Below, piece after piece: positions 52,676-61,712 of a stretch of DNA of 64,000 nt. The translations under genes were made by a program, and so were the position numbers. How positions within the stretch are numbered: the first letter of the stretch is position 1; every line of letters starts with the position of its first letter. The notes under the pieces are model-generated. The model was not told the DNA's origin and did no database searches. It saw nothing but the letters and a program-made list of their open reading frames with translations. Source of the stretch: Paraburkholderia adhaesiva (GTDB taxonomy: Bacteria > Pseudomonadota > Gammaproteobacteria > Burkholderiales > Burkholderiaceae); NCBI RefSeq assembly GCF_021390575.1, contig NZ_JAJEJQ010000002.1, positions 806,001-870,000 on the forward strand. The letters are read 5' to 3'.

Positions 52676-54382
52676 TCATGCCCGCAATGTGTGTTCGAGT
52701 GCAGCGAGGGCGCTGGCTGCAATAGCGTCGGCATTACCGTGCCAACGACCCAGCACGTGGCCGTCCGGCCGCACGAGATAGAGCGCCGGCTGAGTCGCGC
52801 CGTACATCGGAAACAGCCAGCCCGTGTGGTCCCAGCCGCCGGGGCGCGTGGCGTCGGCGGGTTGTTGCGCTGAGAGCGGCACGAGTGCAACCGGCACTGC
52901 GCGGCTGGCGAGCGTCGCCTCCATCGCGGTCAGTGCGCCCGGGAGCTCGCCGTCAACGCTAAACCAGAACGCCGTGAAGCGCGGTTCGACGAGATCGGTG
53001 AGGTGGCCTGCGCGCGAGGCTCCAGTTCCCACAAGGGTCAGTGGACACTCGGGCAGAACAGTGCCCGGCGCGGGACCGTTCGCGAACGCATCCGACGATG
53101 CGGCGTTCAGTGGCGAAGCAGTGTAGGCGATCGCCGAGGTTTGCCGCGGGTTGATCAGCGAACGCAATCCCGGATGTTTGACGGCGAGGCCGAGTACGGC
53201 CGTACGCATCAGATTGAACGCGAACGACGGCGGCGCCATGAATTCCGTACTCTTCGTGCCGTAGCTCAGGTTCTCGTGCGCGGCGTACACGCGCTCGTCG
53301 GAGTATGTGTCGAGCAGCGTTTGTGCTGCGAGTCCCTTCACGACGAAGGCGAGTTTCCACGCGAGATTGTCGGCGTCGTCAATGCCGGAATTCGCGCCCC
53401 GCACGCCGAAGATAGGCACGAGATGCGCCGCATCGCCGGCGAATAGCACGCGACGATGGCGATAGCGTTCGAGCGTCAGCGCGTTGGCTTTGTAGATCGT
53501 GATCCAGATGGGCGACCACGGCGCGGTTTCACCCATCATGTCGAGCAGACTCTGCACACGTGGCATCACGTTTTCTGGCTTGATGGCCTCGTCTGCGTCC
53601 TCGCCGTCGCGTAGTTGGTAGTCGATGCGCCATACGTTGTCGGGCTGCTTGTGCACGAGTACCGTCGAGCCTCGATTCGAGGCCGGATCAAAATATGCGA
53701 GGCGTTCGGTGGGACGCGCGCTATCGAGCAGGATATCGACGATCACATAACGTCCTTCGTAGCTCGTGCCGGCGAGCTTCAGGCCGAGCGCCTCGCGGAT
53801 CGTACTGCGCCCGCCATCTGCGGCGACGAGCCAGTCGGTCTGTGCTTCGTAGTCGCCTTCGGGTGTTGAAAGCTTGAGGGTCGCGCCGTGCTCGTCCTCC
53901 CGCAAGGCCGTCACCTTCGTGCACCAGCGGATGTCGATGAGATCTGCGTGAGCCTCTGCAGCATCAAGCAGGAACTGTTCGATGTGGTACTGCGCGAGGT
54001 TGACCATCGGCGGCAGCTTCTGCTTCTCGTCCTGCGGCATGCTGAAGTGCAGCACTTCGTCGTTACGGTAGTAGCTGCGGCCGCCAGTCCACGGCAGGCC
54101 CTTCGCCAGGAATCCGTCGAGTGCGCCCAGACGCTCGATGATCTCGAGGCTGCGGCGTGAAATGCAGATGGCGCGGCTGCCGTAGCAGACCGACTCGTCG
54201 GCTTCGATCAGTACCGATCGCACGCCATGGCGGGCGAGGCCGAGCGCAACGGCGAAGCCCACCGGGCCGCCGCCGACAATCGTGACTGTGTGGCGCTGCG
54301 TCTCGCGACCGTTATCGAGTTCGGGTATCCGGGCAGCGTATTTCCTGGCCTCGAATGGGTAGGGTTTGAATTCAATGCTCAT
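52676..54382 (-). CDS. FAD-dependent aromatic hydroxylase (PHBH/MhpA-type)
   Basis: The 568-residue flavoprotein has the dinucleotide motif VTIVGGGPVG (residues 37-42), the DG motif LVAADGGRS near residue 188, and the GD motif VLFAGDAAHLVPIFGVRG near residue 314, in the order of class A aromatic hydroxylases. A C-terminal thioredoxin-like domain follows, as in MhpA/phenol-hydroxylase relatives. Substrate is an unknown aromatic. AGGAACACACG precedes ATG 54382. It is co-transcribed with the DUF2783 gene and preceded by the recurrent 14-bp motif and the LuxR gene. Confidence 0.86.
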   Translation of the reverse strand: MSIEFKPYPFEARKYAARIPELDNGRETQRHTVTIVGGGPVGFAVALGLARHGVRSVLIEADESVCYGSRAICISRRSLEIIERLGALDGFLAKGLPWTGGRSYYRNDEVLHFSMPQDEKQKLPPMVNLAQYHIEQFLLDAAEAHADLIDIRWCTKVTALREDEHGATLKLSTPEGDYEAQTDWLVAADGGRSTIREALGLKLAGTSYEGRYVIVDILLDSARPTERLAYFDPASNRGSTVLVHKQPDNVWRIDYQLRDGEDADEAIKPENVMPRVQSLLDMMGETAPWSPIWITIYKANALTLERYRHRRVLFAGDAAHLVPIFGVRGANSGIDDADNLAWKLAFVVKGLAAQTLLDTYSDERVYAAHENLSYGTKSTEFMAPPSFAFNLMRTAVLGLAVKHPGLRSLINPRQTSAIAYTASPLNAASSDAFANGPAPGTVLPECPLTLVGTGASRAGHLTDLVEPRFTAFWFSVDGELPGALTAMEATLASRAVPVALVPLSAQQPADATRPGGWDHTGWLFPMYGATQPALYLVRPDGHVLGRWHGNADAIAASALAALEHTLRA

Positions 54383-54454
54383 CGTGTGTTCCTGTTGAAG
54401 AGGGCGCGCGCGCCGTCGTCAGAAGAAAGGGCGAGGAGGGGCATAGGGGATGCG

Positions 54455-54468
54455 TCTCCGATACGAAA
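54455..54468. promoter_or_regulatory. Copy of the TTTCGTATCGGAAA motif
   Basis: TCTCCGATACGAAA, read on the minus strand as TTTCGTATCGGAGA, lies 73 nt upstream of the hydroxylase start. The half TTATCGGAAA also occurs at 54580-54589 in the same gap. Confidence 0.5.
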
Positions 54469-54610
54469 TTTTTGCGATGCGTGCCGTCGCGAAGCGCGAT
54501 TGAGCGGTATCGGCGGCTATGGCGGCAGTATCGGGCGCAGCAGGCGGCGCGCTGTCCTCAATTTGGGTACAGCGTGGGCTTATCGGAAACCCGGGTGGTC
54601 GCGGGGGAAG

Positions 54611-55429
54611 TCAGGTTTTGTCCGCGGCGAGGCACAACGCAAAAAGCTGCCTCTGGCTCGAGATGCCGAGCCGTTGATACGCGCGTTTCTGGTAAGTCAC
54701 GACGCTGGTGGGTTTGATACCCATGCGTTCAGCGATCTCGATGGCGCTATGGCCTTCGAGCACGCCGCGCAACACATCGAGTTCGCGTTTGGACAGCGCG
54801 GGACAAAGGCTGCGCAACCGCGCGAACATCATCTGCGGAATGCCCATCTGGCGCTGGCCGCGCAACGCGTAGTGATGCCTGGTCGCTTCACCGATCAGCG
54901 GCGCCAACGATTCGACGAGTTCGACCTCGGCGGCGCGGAAATTGCCCGCGTCACGTTCCCGATAGAGGTTCACTGAGAGCCAGATGTCGGCGGAAGGTTG
55001 CAGCAGCAACGAGAGCCGGTCGGACACGTTGGGGTTCGCGTAGCAGACGGTGCGATAGGCATCGTGCGCGATGTCGTCGCTCGATTGCAGGTGCAGGACG
55101 AGCGACGAACCGAAATGCCCGGCAGCATTGCCGCCGACGATCTTCTGGTTGCCGTCGAGCGCGTAGAAGAGGCGCGCGTAAGTGTCGGCGACGTCGCGCA
55201 GGAAGCGTCCGCCGCGATGATCCGCCACCGAAACCGTCCGCGGCCGGTTGCCGAACTCATAGGCGAAGACCGTGCATTGCGAGACGGACGTCGCGGGACC
55301 GAGCAGGTTCAGTACTTCGGCGGCAAGTGAGTTGGTGTCGTCGCGGCCGATGGCCGAGACGAGGCTCGTGACGCGTGAAAGGTCGAATTGACCCGTCTGC
55401 CTCGGTCGGTCGAGATGCCAGTAACGCAT
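54611..55429 (-). CDS. LuxR-family transcriptional regulator
   Basis: The 272-residue regulator has a C-terminal LuxR helix-turn-helix (about residues 207-265, LSKRELDVLRGVLEGHSAIEIAERMG). The N-terminal 200 residues have no motif I recognise, so it is not a quorum-sensing or two-component type by sequence. The ATG at 55429 has no ribosome site and the 14-bp motif ends 2 nt before it, so translation may begin further in. It is upstream of the hydroxylase gene on the same strand and is its most likely regulator. Confidence 0.82.
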   Translation of the reverse strand: MRYWHLDRPRQTGQFDLSRVTSLVSAIGRDDTNSLAAEVLNLLGPATSVSQCTVFAYEFGNRPRTVSVADHRGGRFLRDVADTYARLFYALDGNQKIVGGNAAGHFGSSLVLHLQSSDDIAHDAYRTVCYANPNVSDRLSLLLQPSADIWLSVNLYRERDAGNFRAAEVELVESLAPLIGEATRHHYALRGQRQMGIPQMMFARLRSLCPALSKRELDVLRGVLEGHSAIEIAERMGIKPTSVVTYQKRAYQRLGISSQRQLFALCLAADKT

Positions 55430-55430
55430 G

Positions 55431-55444
55431 TTTCGTAGCGGAAA
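55431..55444. promoter_or_regulatory. Copy of the TTTCGTATCGGAAA motif upstream of luxR
   Basis: TTTCGTAGCGGAAA differs by one base from the copy near the aldo/keto reductase and abuts the luxR start codon, consistent with autoregulation or with the true start lying downstream. Confidence 0.5.
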
Positions 55445-55700
55445 GTTGTAGCAAGAACGCTGCCGTTATGAGATTAGCATCTTTGCCACTTACGCGTGTG
55501 CGGTTGCGGGGTGCAAACAGCGAGGGTGCATGTCTGAAGATGCGTACGGCCACGCCAGGGCCCGGTGCGCGTGGGAAAGCCCATCGTGCGATCGGGCGCG
55601 CAACGCTAAACATGTGTTTGGGTTAATCTCCGCTGTCGGCGCGCGCAGGTGCGCCGTTTCGTTTCTTACTCAGTCCGGTCAAACGCAGGAAACATCTGAA

Positions 55701-56726
55701 ATGTGGACTCTTTCGAGCGCCATTCCGCCCGATTTCGGCGCTGGGGTGGTTTTTCTCAGTGTGCTCGTGACGCAACTTGGCGTGCCGGTGCCGGCGGCGC
55801 CGGTTCTCGCGCTGGCGGGGACGATGGCGGCCGATGGCGAGGTGTCCTGGCTGCATCTGCTGATCGCGGCCGTGATCGCCACGTTGCTCGCGGATTCGCT
55901 CTGGTTCGCCGCAGGCCGCATGCACGGCCGGCGGCTTCTGAACGGGCTCGTGCGCTTTTCGCTGTCACTCGACACATCCGTTCGTGTTGCGCGCAACGTG
56001 TTTGAACGCCACGGTGCGCCGATACTTTCCGTGACGAAATTCGTGCCCGGGTTCGGGCTGATTTCCGCGCCGTTGCTCGGCACGACCTCGATTGATGTCC
56101 GCGTCTTTCTGCTGTGGGATGCCGTAGGGGCGGCGTTATGGGCCGGCACGTGGCTCTTCGGCGGAGCAGCTCTCAACGCGGAGATAGCACGCTTCATGCT
56201 GTTCGTGCACACCAACGGCGGCACGATTTTCGATGTGCTCGCCACGGCGGGCGTGCTGTTTATCGCGTACCGGTGGATTCGCCGCGTCCAGTTCCGGCGC
56301 TGGCTGGCAAACCATCGCATCACGCCTGACCAGCTCGACGAGATGATGAGATCGTCCGCGCCGCCGCACGTGCTGGACGCGCGGCCCCAGGACGTGCGCG
56401 AAAAGGAGGCGTATCGCATTCCCGGCGCGCGAGCGCTAAACCTCGATTCGCGTGAGGCGCTCGCACCTGAACTGCTTGCACGGCCGATTGTCGTGTATTG
56501 CGTCTGCCCGAATGAGGCGAGCGCAAAACGTGTCGTCGACCAGCTGCGCAGCAAGCGCATTTATCACGCACACGCGCTCAAGGGCGGACTGGATGCCTGG
56601 GTGCGCAGTGGCTATCCGGTCGAACCGTTAGCAGCGGACTTTTATGGCGCGCGTGCGCGCGACGACGAAACGCTGGAGGCGGGCGCCGATGCGGCATTCG
56701 AAGTGTGCGCGGATCCGTCGAAGTAG
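55701..56726 (+). CDS. DedA-rhodanese fusion protein
   Basis: The 341-residue protein joins an N-terminal DedA/VTT membrane domain (about residues 20-205; PAAPVLALAGTMA and FVPGFGLISAPLLG) to a C-terminal rhodanese domain (about 225-320) whose active-site loop is CVCPNEASA. DedA proteins support membrane homeostasis and rhodaneses move sulfane sulfur; the fusion is known in proteobacteria but its job is not. AGGAAACATCTGAA precedes the ATG. It is convergent with a DHA2 exporter. Confidence 0.84.
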   Translation: MWTLSSAIPPDFGAGVVFLSVLVTQLGVPVPAAPVLALAGTMAADGEVSWLHLLIAAVIATLLADSLWFAAGRMHGRRLLNGLVRFSLSLDTSVRVARNVFERHGAPILSVTKFVPGFGLISAPLLGTTSIDVRVFLLWDAVGAALWAGTWLFGGAALNAEIARFMLFVHTNGGTIFDVLATAGVLFIAYRWIRRVQFRRWLANHRITPDQLDEMMRSSAPPHVLDARPQDVREKEAYRIPGARALNLDSREALAPELLARPIVVYCVCPNEASAKRVVDQLRSKRIYHAHALKGGLDAWVRSGYPVEPLAADFYGARARDDETLEAGADAAFEVCADPSK

Positions 56727-56727
56727 C

Positions 56728-56752
56728 GCGGCGACCGTTGGGGCGGTGCCGC
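56728..56752. terminator. Hairpin between convergent genes
   Basis: GCGGC pairs with GCCGC and ACCG with CGGT around TTGGGG, in the 46-nt gap between the DedA-rhodanese gene and the exporter. No T-run. Confidence 0.4.
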
Positions 56753-56772
56753 GCCGTTGGTCGCAATTGGTG

Positions 56773-58200
56773 TCAGGCGCGCTGGCGTCGCGAACCGCCG
56801 CCCATGTTTTGTCCCGCGTCGTGCGCGAGACTCACGTATCCCCAGATCGAAAGCATCGTCACGATGCCGGCGAGCAGAAACGCGATCCGGAAGTCGTCGA
56901 GCGTGAATACGTGACCGGTGGTCTCACCGTTGAATGTGGCCGCCGCGCGCAGCGCGACCGCGCCGAACGCAATGCCAAGACCGATCGTCATCTGTTGTGC
57001 GGCACTCCAGAGCGTGCTGGCGGCGCTCGTTTGCGGCTGCGGGACGTCGGCGTAGGCGAGGGTTGCGAGCGTCGTGAACTGCATTGAACGCGTGACGCCG
57101 TAGATAAAAGCGACGATCAGCACGACGGCGCGCGGGATCTCGGGCGTGAGCAGTCCGCACACGATCATTGAGACGCTCACGATTGCGGCGTTCACGATGG
57201 AAACCTGGCGGAAGCCCCAGCGCTCGAGCACACGCGTAGTGAACGCTTTCATGCCGAGATTGCCGATCGCGCTGGCGAGCAGCAACAGGCCCGATCGGAA
57301 CGCCGAGAGGCCGAAACCGATCTGGAACAGCAGTGGCATCAGATACGGCACGGCCTCGATACCGATGCGCGTGAACGAACCGGTGATGACCGTCACCGAG
57401 AACGTCGGAATTTTCAAAGTGGAAACGTCGATCAACGGATGCGGATGGCGTTTCGCGTGTACAACCGCAAGTACGCCCAACACGAGGCCCGCGGCGACGA
57501 TGGCGCCGGCCACCCAGGGATTCTCGCCGGGCTGGCTGGCGAGTTCGGCGCCGTAGAGAATCGCCGTGAGCGTAGCGCCGCTCAGCACGAGGCCGACAAT
57601 ATCGAGCGGTCGGCGTTGTTCCCCGCGCAGATTCGGCATCAGCGCGACGACGGCGGCGAGTACCGCGATGCCGAACGGCACGTTAAGCAGAAAGATCCAG
57701 CGCCACGAAGCGTAGGTGGTGATGAAGCCGCCCACGGGCGGACCGACGACGGGCGCCGCAATGGCGGGCCAGGTGATCGTGGAGATCGCCTTCATGAGCC
57801 GGCTTTTGTCGGTGCTGCGCACGACGATCATTCGCCCGACCGGCACCATCATCGCGCCGCCGATACCCTGCAGCACGCGCGCGGCGATGAACTCTCCGAC
57901 GCTTTGGGATAGTCCGCACATGACCGAGGCGATCGTGAACGTGACGACCGCGCTGAAGAACACGGTGCGCGAGCCACGCCGGTCGGCGACCCAGCCGCTC
58001 GCGGGGATGAAGATGGCGAGGGCAAGCATGTACGAGGTCATGCCGAGGCTCAGGCTATTCGGGCCCACACCGAACGAGTGTGCCATCTGCGGCAGCGCCG
58101 TGGCGATGACCGTCGTATCGAGGTATTCCATGAAGAAGGTTGCGGCCACAACGTAGGGCAACCAGCCCACTGAAGGGGCGTGCGCCGGATTGCCTTTCAT
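56773..58200 (-). CDS. MFS drug exporter, DHA2 (EmrB/QacA) family
   Basis: The 475-residue protein shares DHA2 hallmarks with the exporter at 49.1 kb: LDTTVIATALPQMAHSFG, GWVADRRGSRTVFFSA, RVLQGIGGAMMVPVGRMI and GPPVGGFITTYASWRWIF. ATG 58200 follows GGGAGG by 5-6 nt. The gap to the aldo/keto reductase gene is 278 nt and divergent. Substrate is not predictable. The two exporters share family but not close identity over most of the chain. Confidence 0.85.
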   Translation of the reverse strand: MKGNPAHAPSVGWLPYVVAATFFMEYLDTTVIATALPQMAHSFGVGPNSLSLGMTSYMLALAIFIPASGWVADRRGSRTVFFSAVVTFTIASVMCGLSQSVGEFIAARVLQGIGGAMMVPVGRMIVVRSTDKSRLMKAISTITWPAIAAPVVGPPVGGFITTYASWRWIFLLNVPFGIAVLAAVVALMPNLRGEQRRPLDIVGLVLSGATLTAILYGAELASQPGENPWVAGAIVAAGLVLGVLAVVHAKRHPHPLIDVSTLKIPTFSVTVITGSFTRIGIEAVPYLMPLLFQIGFGLSAFRSGLLLLASAIGNLGMKAFTTRVLERWGFRQVSIVNAAIVSVSMIVCGLLTPEIPRAVVLIVAFIYGVTRSMQFTTLATLAYADVPQPQTSAASTLWSAAQQMTIGLGIAFGAVALRAAATFNGETTGHVFTLDDFRIAFLLAGIVTMLSIWGYVSLAHDAGQNMGGGSRRQRA

Positions 58201-58354
58201 TGGGCCTCCCGGTGCGGAGCAAACTTGATGGGGCGGGGCGTTGCGGACGTTCCGGAAGCGGCGAGGGGGCAAAGCATGGTCGGATTGCGCGTGGATTGCT
58301 GACTGGAAAATCGCCGACCGGAATGCCCTGTGCATACCGGGTCAGGAGAATGCG

Positions 58355-58382
58355 ATAGTTTCCGATACGAAAGCGAAACTAT
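58355..58382. promoter_or_regulatory. Inverted repeat holding the TTTCGTATCGGAAA motif
   Basis: ATAGTTTC (58355-58362) and GAAACTAT (58375-58382) form a perfect 8-bp inverted repeat; inside it TTTCCGATACGAAA (58359-58372) is the complement of TTTCGTATCGGAAA. It lies about 97 nt before the aldo/keto reductase start, in the divergent gap with the exporter. Confidence 0.55.
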
Positions 58383-58478
58383 ACAGCGTTTGGCACCGTC
58401 TCGTTTCTGACAAAGGTATCGCGATATGCGTAGACTCGATTCGCTATTCGCTCACCACCAATCTGTGGAGGATACGTA

Positions 58479-59504
58479 ATGGAACACCGCTTTCTGGGGG
58501 CATCTGGCTTCAAGGTGCCGGTTCTGAGTTTTGGTACCGGCACGTTCGGCGGCAAGGGCGAGTTTTTCGAAGCCTGGGGCGCGACCGACGTCGCCGAGGC
58601 GCGCCGCCTGATCGACATCTGTCTCGATGCGGGCGTTTCGATGTTCGACAGCGCCGACATTTATTCGGGCGGTGCATCGGAGTCGGTGCTCGGCGAGGCG
58701 CTCAAGGGGCGCCGTGACAAGGCAATCATTTCGACGAAAGCGACGTTCCGGTTCGATGACGGTCCGAACAGCGTCGGGTCATCGCGTATTCATCTGAAAC
58801 GTGCCGTCGATGCCGCGCTCAAGCGTCTGCAAACCGACTACATCGATCTCTTTCAGCTCCACGGCTTCGACGCGAAAACGCCCGCCGAAGAAGTTCTTTC
58901 CACGCTGGACGATCTCGTGCGCGCGGGCAAAATCCTTTACACGGGCGTGTCAAATTTTTCGGGCTGGCATCTGATGAAGTCGCTCGATGTGGCCGACCGC
59001 TATGGTTATCCGCGCTATGTCGCCAACCAGACCTACTACTCGCTGATCGGTCGCGACTACGAATGGGAGCTGATGCCGCTCGGACTCGACCAGGGCGTTG
59101 GCGCGGTCGTGTGGAGTCCGCTAGGCTGGGGACGCCTGACCGGCAAGATCCGGCGCGGCCAACCGCTGCCCGAAACGAGCCGTCTGCACAAGACTTCGGA
59201 CATGGGGCCGCCAGTGCCCGACGAGTATCTGTATCGCGTGATCGATGCCATCGACGAAGTTGCGCAGGAAACCGGCAAGACCGTGCCGCAGATCGCACTG
59301 AACTGGCTGTTGCAGCGGCCGACTGTGGCTACCGTCCTGATCGGGGCGCGCGACGAGGCGCAACTGCGTCAGAACCTGGGAGCCGTGGGCTGGAACCTCA
59401 CGCCCGAGCAGGTCGCGAAGCTGGATGCCGCGAGCGCGGTGCGGCCCGCGTATCCGTACTGGCATCAGGAGGGGTTTGCGGAGCGCAATCCGTCGCCGGT
59501 GTGA
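58479..59504 (+). CDS. Aldo/keto reductase
   Basis: The 341-residue NADPH-dependent reductase has the AKR tetrad: FDSADIYSGGASE with the aspartate and tyrosine, the lysine in IISTKATFRFD, and the histidine in LFQLHGFD. It reduces aldehydes and ketones. GGAGGATACGTA lies before the ATG. It may be co-regulated with the LuxR-linked genes because of the shared upstream motif; the physiological substrate is unknown. Confidence 0.9.
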   Translation: MEHRFLGASGFKVPVLSFGTGTFGGKGEFFEAWGATDVAEARRLIDICLDAGVSMFDSADIYSGGASESVLGEALKGRRDKAIISTKATFRFDDGPNSVGSSRIHLKRAVDAALKRLQTDYIDLFQLHGFDAKTPAEEVLSTLDDLVRAGKILYTGVSNFSGWHLMKSLDVADRYGYPRYVANQTYYSLIGRDYEWELMPLGLDQGVGAVVWSPLGWGRLTGKIRRGQPLPETSRLHKTSDMGPPVPDEYLYRVIDAIDEVAQETGKTVPQIALNWLLQRPTVATVLIGARDEAQLRQNLGAVGWNLTPEQVAKLDAASAVRPAYPYWHQEGFAERNPSPV

Positions 59505-59557
59505 TACGGCCGGGCCTCGCGGCGCGCCACCGATTGAACGGCCGTGCGCCGCCGCGC

Positions 59558-59734
59558 TCAGGTCACATCCGCAGCCTGGAGGATCTGCTCTGCACCGAGG
59601 TGGATCGCGAGCGCGAAGAAGTCACGTTCGGCGAGATTGACCGCCTTGGCGATGTCGAGTGCACGGTCATGGTCGTGCGGGTGCAGGAGTAGCTTGACCT
59701 CGATCTTGGCTGGCGGCTTCGGCAGGTAATCCAC
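59558..59734 (-). CDS. Overlooked 58-residue protein
   Basis: A GTG start at 59734 with GAGGAAA 7 nt upstream opens a 58-residue frame ending at 59558 (VDYLPKPPAKIEVKLLLHPHDH at the start, FFALAIHLGAEQILQAAD at the end). The amphipathic pattern, strong ribosome site and high third-position GC suggest a real gene. It is too short for a usual length cut-off. I do not recognise the family. A promoter-like pair lies about 320 nt upstream (60058-60086). It is convergent with the aldo/keto reductase. Confidence 0.66.
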   Translation of the reverse strand: MDYLPKPPAKIEVKLLLHPHDHDRALDIAKAVNLAERDFFALAIHLGAEQILQAADVT

Positions 59735-60235
59735 AGGAGTTTTCCTCGGTTACTGGGTTTATTGCCCTCGGGGGGCGGTGCCCATTACCGGTCGCCGGCG
59801 CGCAGCAAGGCGCGGGCCGTTCGCCGCGGTGCTGTCTGCGGCTTCGAAAACGGCTAAGACGTGGAGTGGGCCTGCTATGCCTGCCATCGCCAGCATCGGG
59901 GCGACGACGGGCCTCAAGTGCCGCGAACGCGTTTTGCGTGCTCGCGCGCATTACTGCAACGGTATTGCGCTTGAAACTTGGGTGAGGCAAGAGGTACGGC
60001 GGAACGGCGCCCGTTTTTCTTCTGCTGCGATGGGGCCCCGAATTCACTACGGGGCGAAGTATAGCCGTGTACGCCCCTAGGGTAAATACCTACCCTGCAA
60101 CTCATTGTTGCAAAATGTTGCATTAAGAGGCGAGATCGCCGTGAAGTGGCGCGGTAGCGCGGATGTACCGCTCGTTTGGGAGAAAGGGTACGCGGCGTCG
60201 CGCAGGACGCCGCAGCGCAATGCCCCGAAGCGGCC
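59735..60235. other. Leader/intergenic region before the small gene
   Basis: No gene is seen. On the minus strand TTTACC (complement of 60081-60086) and TATACT (complement of 60058-60063) are 17 nt apart, a good sigma-70 match for the small gene downstream. TGTTGCA repeats occur around 60105-60120. The intervening leader is GC-rich. Confidence 0.5.
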
Positions 60236-60937
60236 TCAACCCGCCGCGCGTTTGCGCAGACGGGCGCGCGCCTCACCGAGTGTCTGGAAATGTCCGTGTG
60301 TGTCGTCGAAGACCGAGACTTTGCCGTGACCGATGTCGTACACCCAGCCCTGCAATGCCAGGCGGCCCTGCGCGACTCGCGCTGCTACCGCCGGGTGGGT
60401 GCGCAGATGCGTCAGCTGCAGGCGCACGTTTTCCTCGACGAGTGCCTGCACGACCTGGTCCTCGTTCAGCTCGAGTGTCCGTACGACACTGCGTGCCGCC
60501 TCGGCATTGCGTAGCCACGCTTGCACCGTGGGCATGTCTGCAGTGGCCTCGGCGCCGGAGGCCAGGCCCTTCATCGCGCCACAGTCGGTATGGCCGCACA
60601 GGACAATCTGGCGCACGTTAAGCGCGAGCACGGCGAATTCCACCACGGCGGAAACACCGCCAAGCATTTCGCCATATGCCGGGACGATGTTGCCGATGTT
60701 GCGGCACACGAACAACTCGCCGGGGCGGGTCTGCGTGATCAGCTCCGGTGAAACGCGTGAATCGGCGCAGGCGATGAACAACGTGTGCGGCGCCTGATTG
60801 TGCGCGAGGCTGCGGAAGAGTTCCTTGTCGCCCGGAAAAACGTGATGAGTGAACTCGTCCACGCCGTCAAGCAGGTGCTGCAGATCGCAGCCGCACGATT
60901 CGGAGTGGTCGTCGTGCGAGTGGGTGTGTTCTGGCAT
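60236..60937 (-). CDS. Beta-carbonic anhydrase
   Basis: The 233-residue zinc enzyme interconverts CO2 and bicarbonate. The ligands are visible: Cys57 and Asp59 in CADSR, and His116 and Cys119 in GHTDCG, with the PGELFVCRNIGN segment between. The N-terminal HTHSHDDHSE stretch is histidine-rich and unusual. The start has GAGAGAAACATCC before ATG. It is a stand-alone gene. Among paralogues the family is named Can or CynT; no cyn genes are near. Confidence 0.92.
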   Translation of the reverse strand: MPEHTHSHDDHSESCGCDLQHLLDGVDEFTHHVFPGDKELFRSLAHNQAPHTLFIACADSRVSPELITQTRPGELFVCRNIGNIVPAYGEMLGGVSAVVEFAVLALNVRQIVLCGHTDCGAMKGLASGAEATADMPTVQAWLRNAEAARSVVRTLELNEDQVVQALVEENVRLQLTHLRTHPAVAARVAQGRLALQGWVYDIGHGKVSVFDDTHGHFQTLGEARARLRKRAAG

Positions 60938-61712
60938 GGATGTTTCTCTCGTGATAATGATTCGACACAATCGAATCGCAACAGTGGAAGTTTAGGTTGC
61001 CACGACGGCGGGCGGATCGGAAATACGCCAGTACCACGGTCGTTTTCCCGTTTTCCGATCGTCACTTCCAGTCTCTGGCGGGATATTTGAATCCGACGAT
61101 ACTGAAAGTCGAACATCGTGGAATCCCTTCCGCGGACTTTGACGGTTGCGCTCGGGGGCGCATTTTCTCACGTCGCCGGCGAGTTGCGATCTACACGTGC
61201 TTGAAAGTCGCGGTGAGGGCGTGCATCGAGGCGGGAACGCCATGTCAGACGGCCGACCAGCCGGTCGGTTAATCGATGGAACTCGTGCTTTGGTGCGCGG
61301 TCGTAGGCGTGGCGATTCGCCGCTTCGATCCGATGACGATGTCCGCGTCGTAGCAGATTGTTGCGGTCTCTGGTGTCGATCGCTGATCTGTTTGACCGCG
61401 AGGTATTGCAATGACACGCGCCGTGTGGGGACGGCGATGCCGGTGATGAACTGGGCTGTGCAACATGTCAGCCACGGCGCGCGTGCCACCGCGCTACGTA
61501 CCGCTCGCCTTCGCTAACAGCGACGGTCGGTCAGACATTCTCATCGGCCTATCAATCAGTATTGCGAATGATTAAATTCGTTAGTGGCGCAGATGTGCCA
61601 CTCACAGTATGCGATCGCAGACATCGCGGAAACGCTGCAGCTTGCCTGGCGGCTTCGAGCTCTGCGGCAAGCGGCACCTTCGCGTGGAAAACACCGCTAC
61701 TGCACGCGCACG
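60938..61712. other. Gene-poor gap
   Basis: No convincing gene is seen in 775 nt; frames here are arginine- and proline-rich without ribosome sites. Single ATCGGAAA-like halves occur near 61016 and 61046. AGTGGC-N8-GCCACT (61583-61602) lies just past the MFS stop and may end that transcript. Confidence 0.4.

Noticed and set aside
49131..58200. The two DHA2 exporters as a recent duplication
   Set aside because: They share family motifs but differ along most of the chain, including loop lengths and C termini; they look like old paralogues, not a recent copy.
60992..61489. 165-residue frame in the gap after the carbonic anhydrase gene
   Set aside because: It has no ribosome site, a Ser/Arg/Pro-rich composition typical of non-coding GC-rich DNA, and no recognisable motif.
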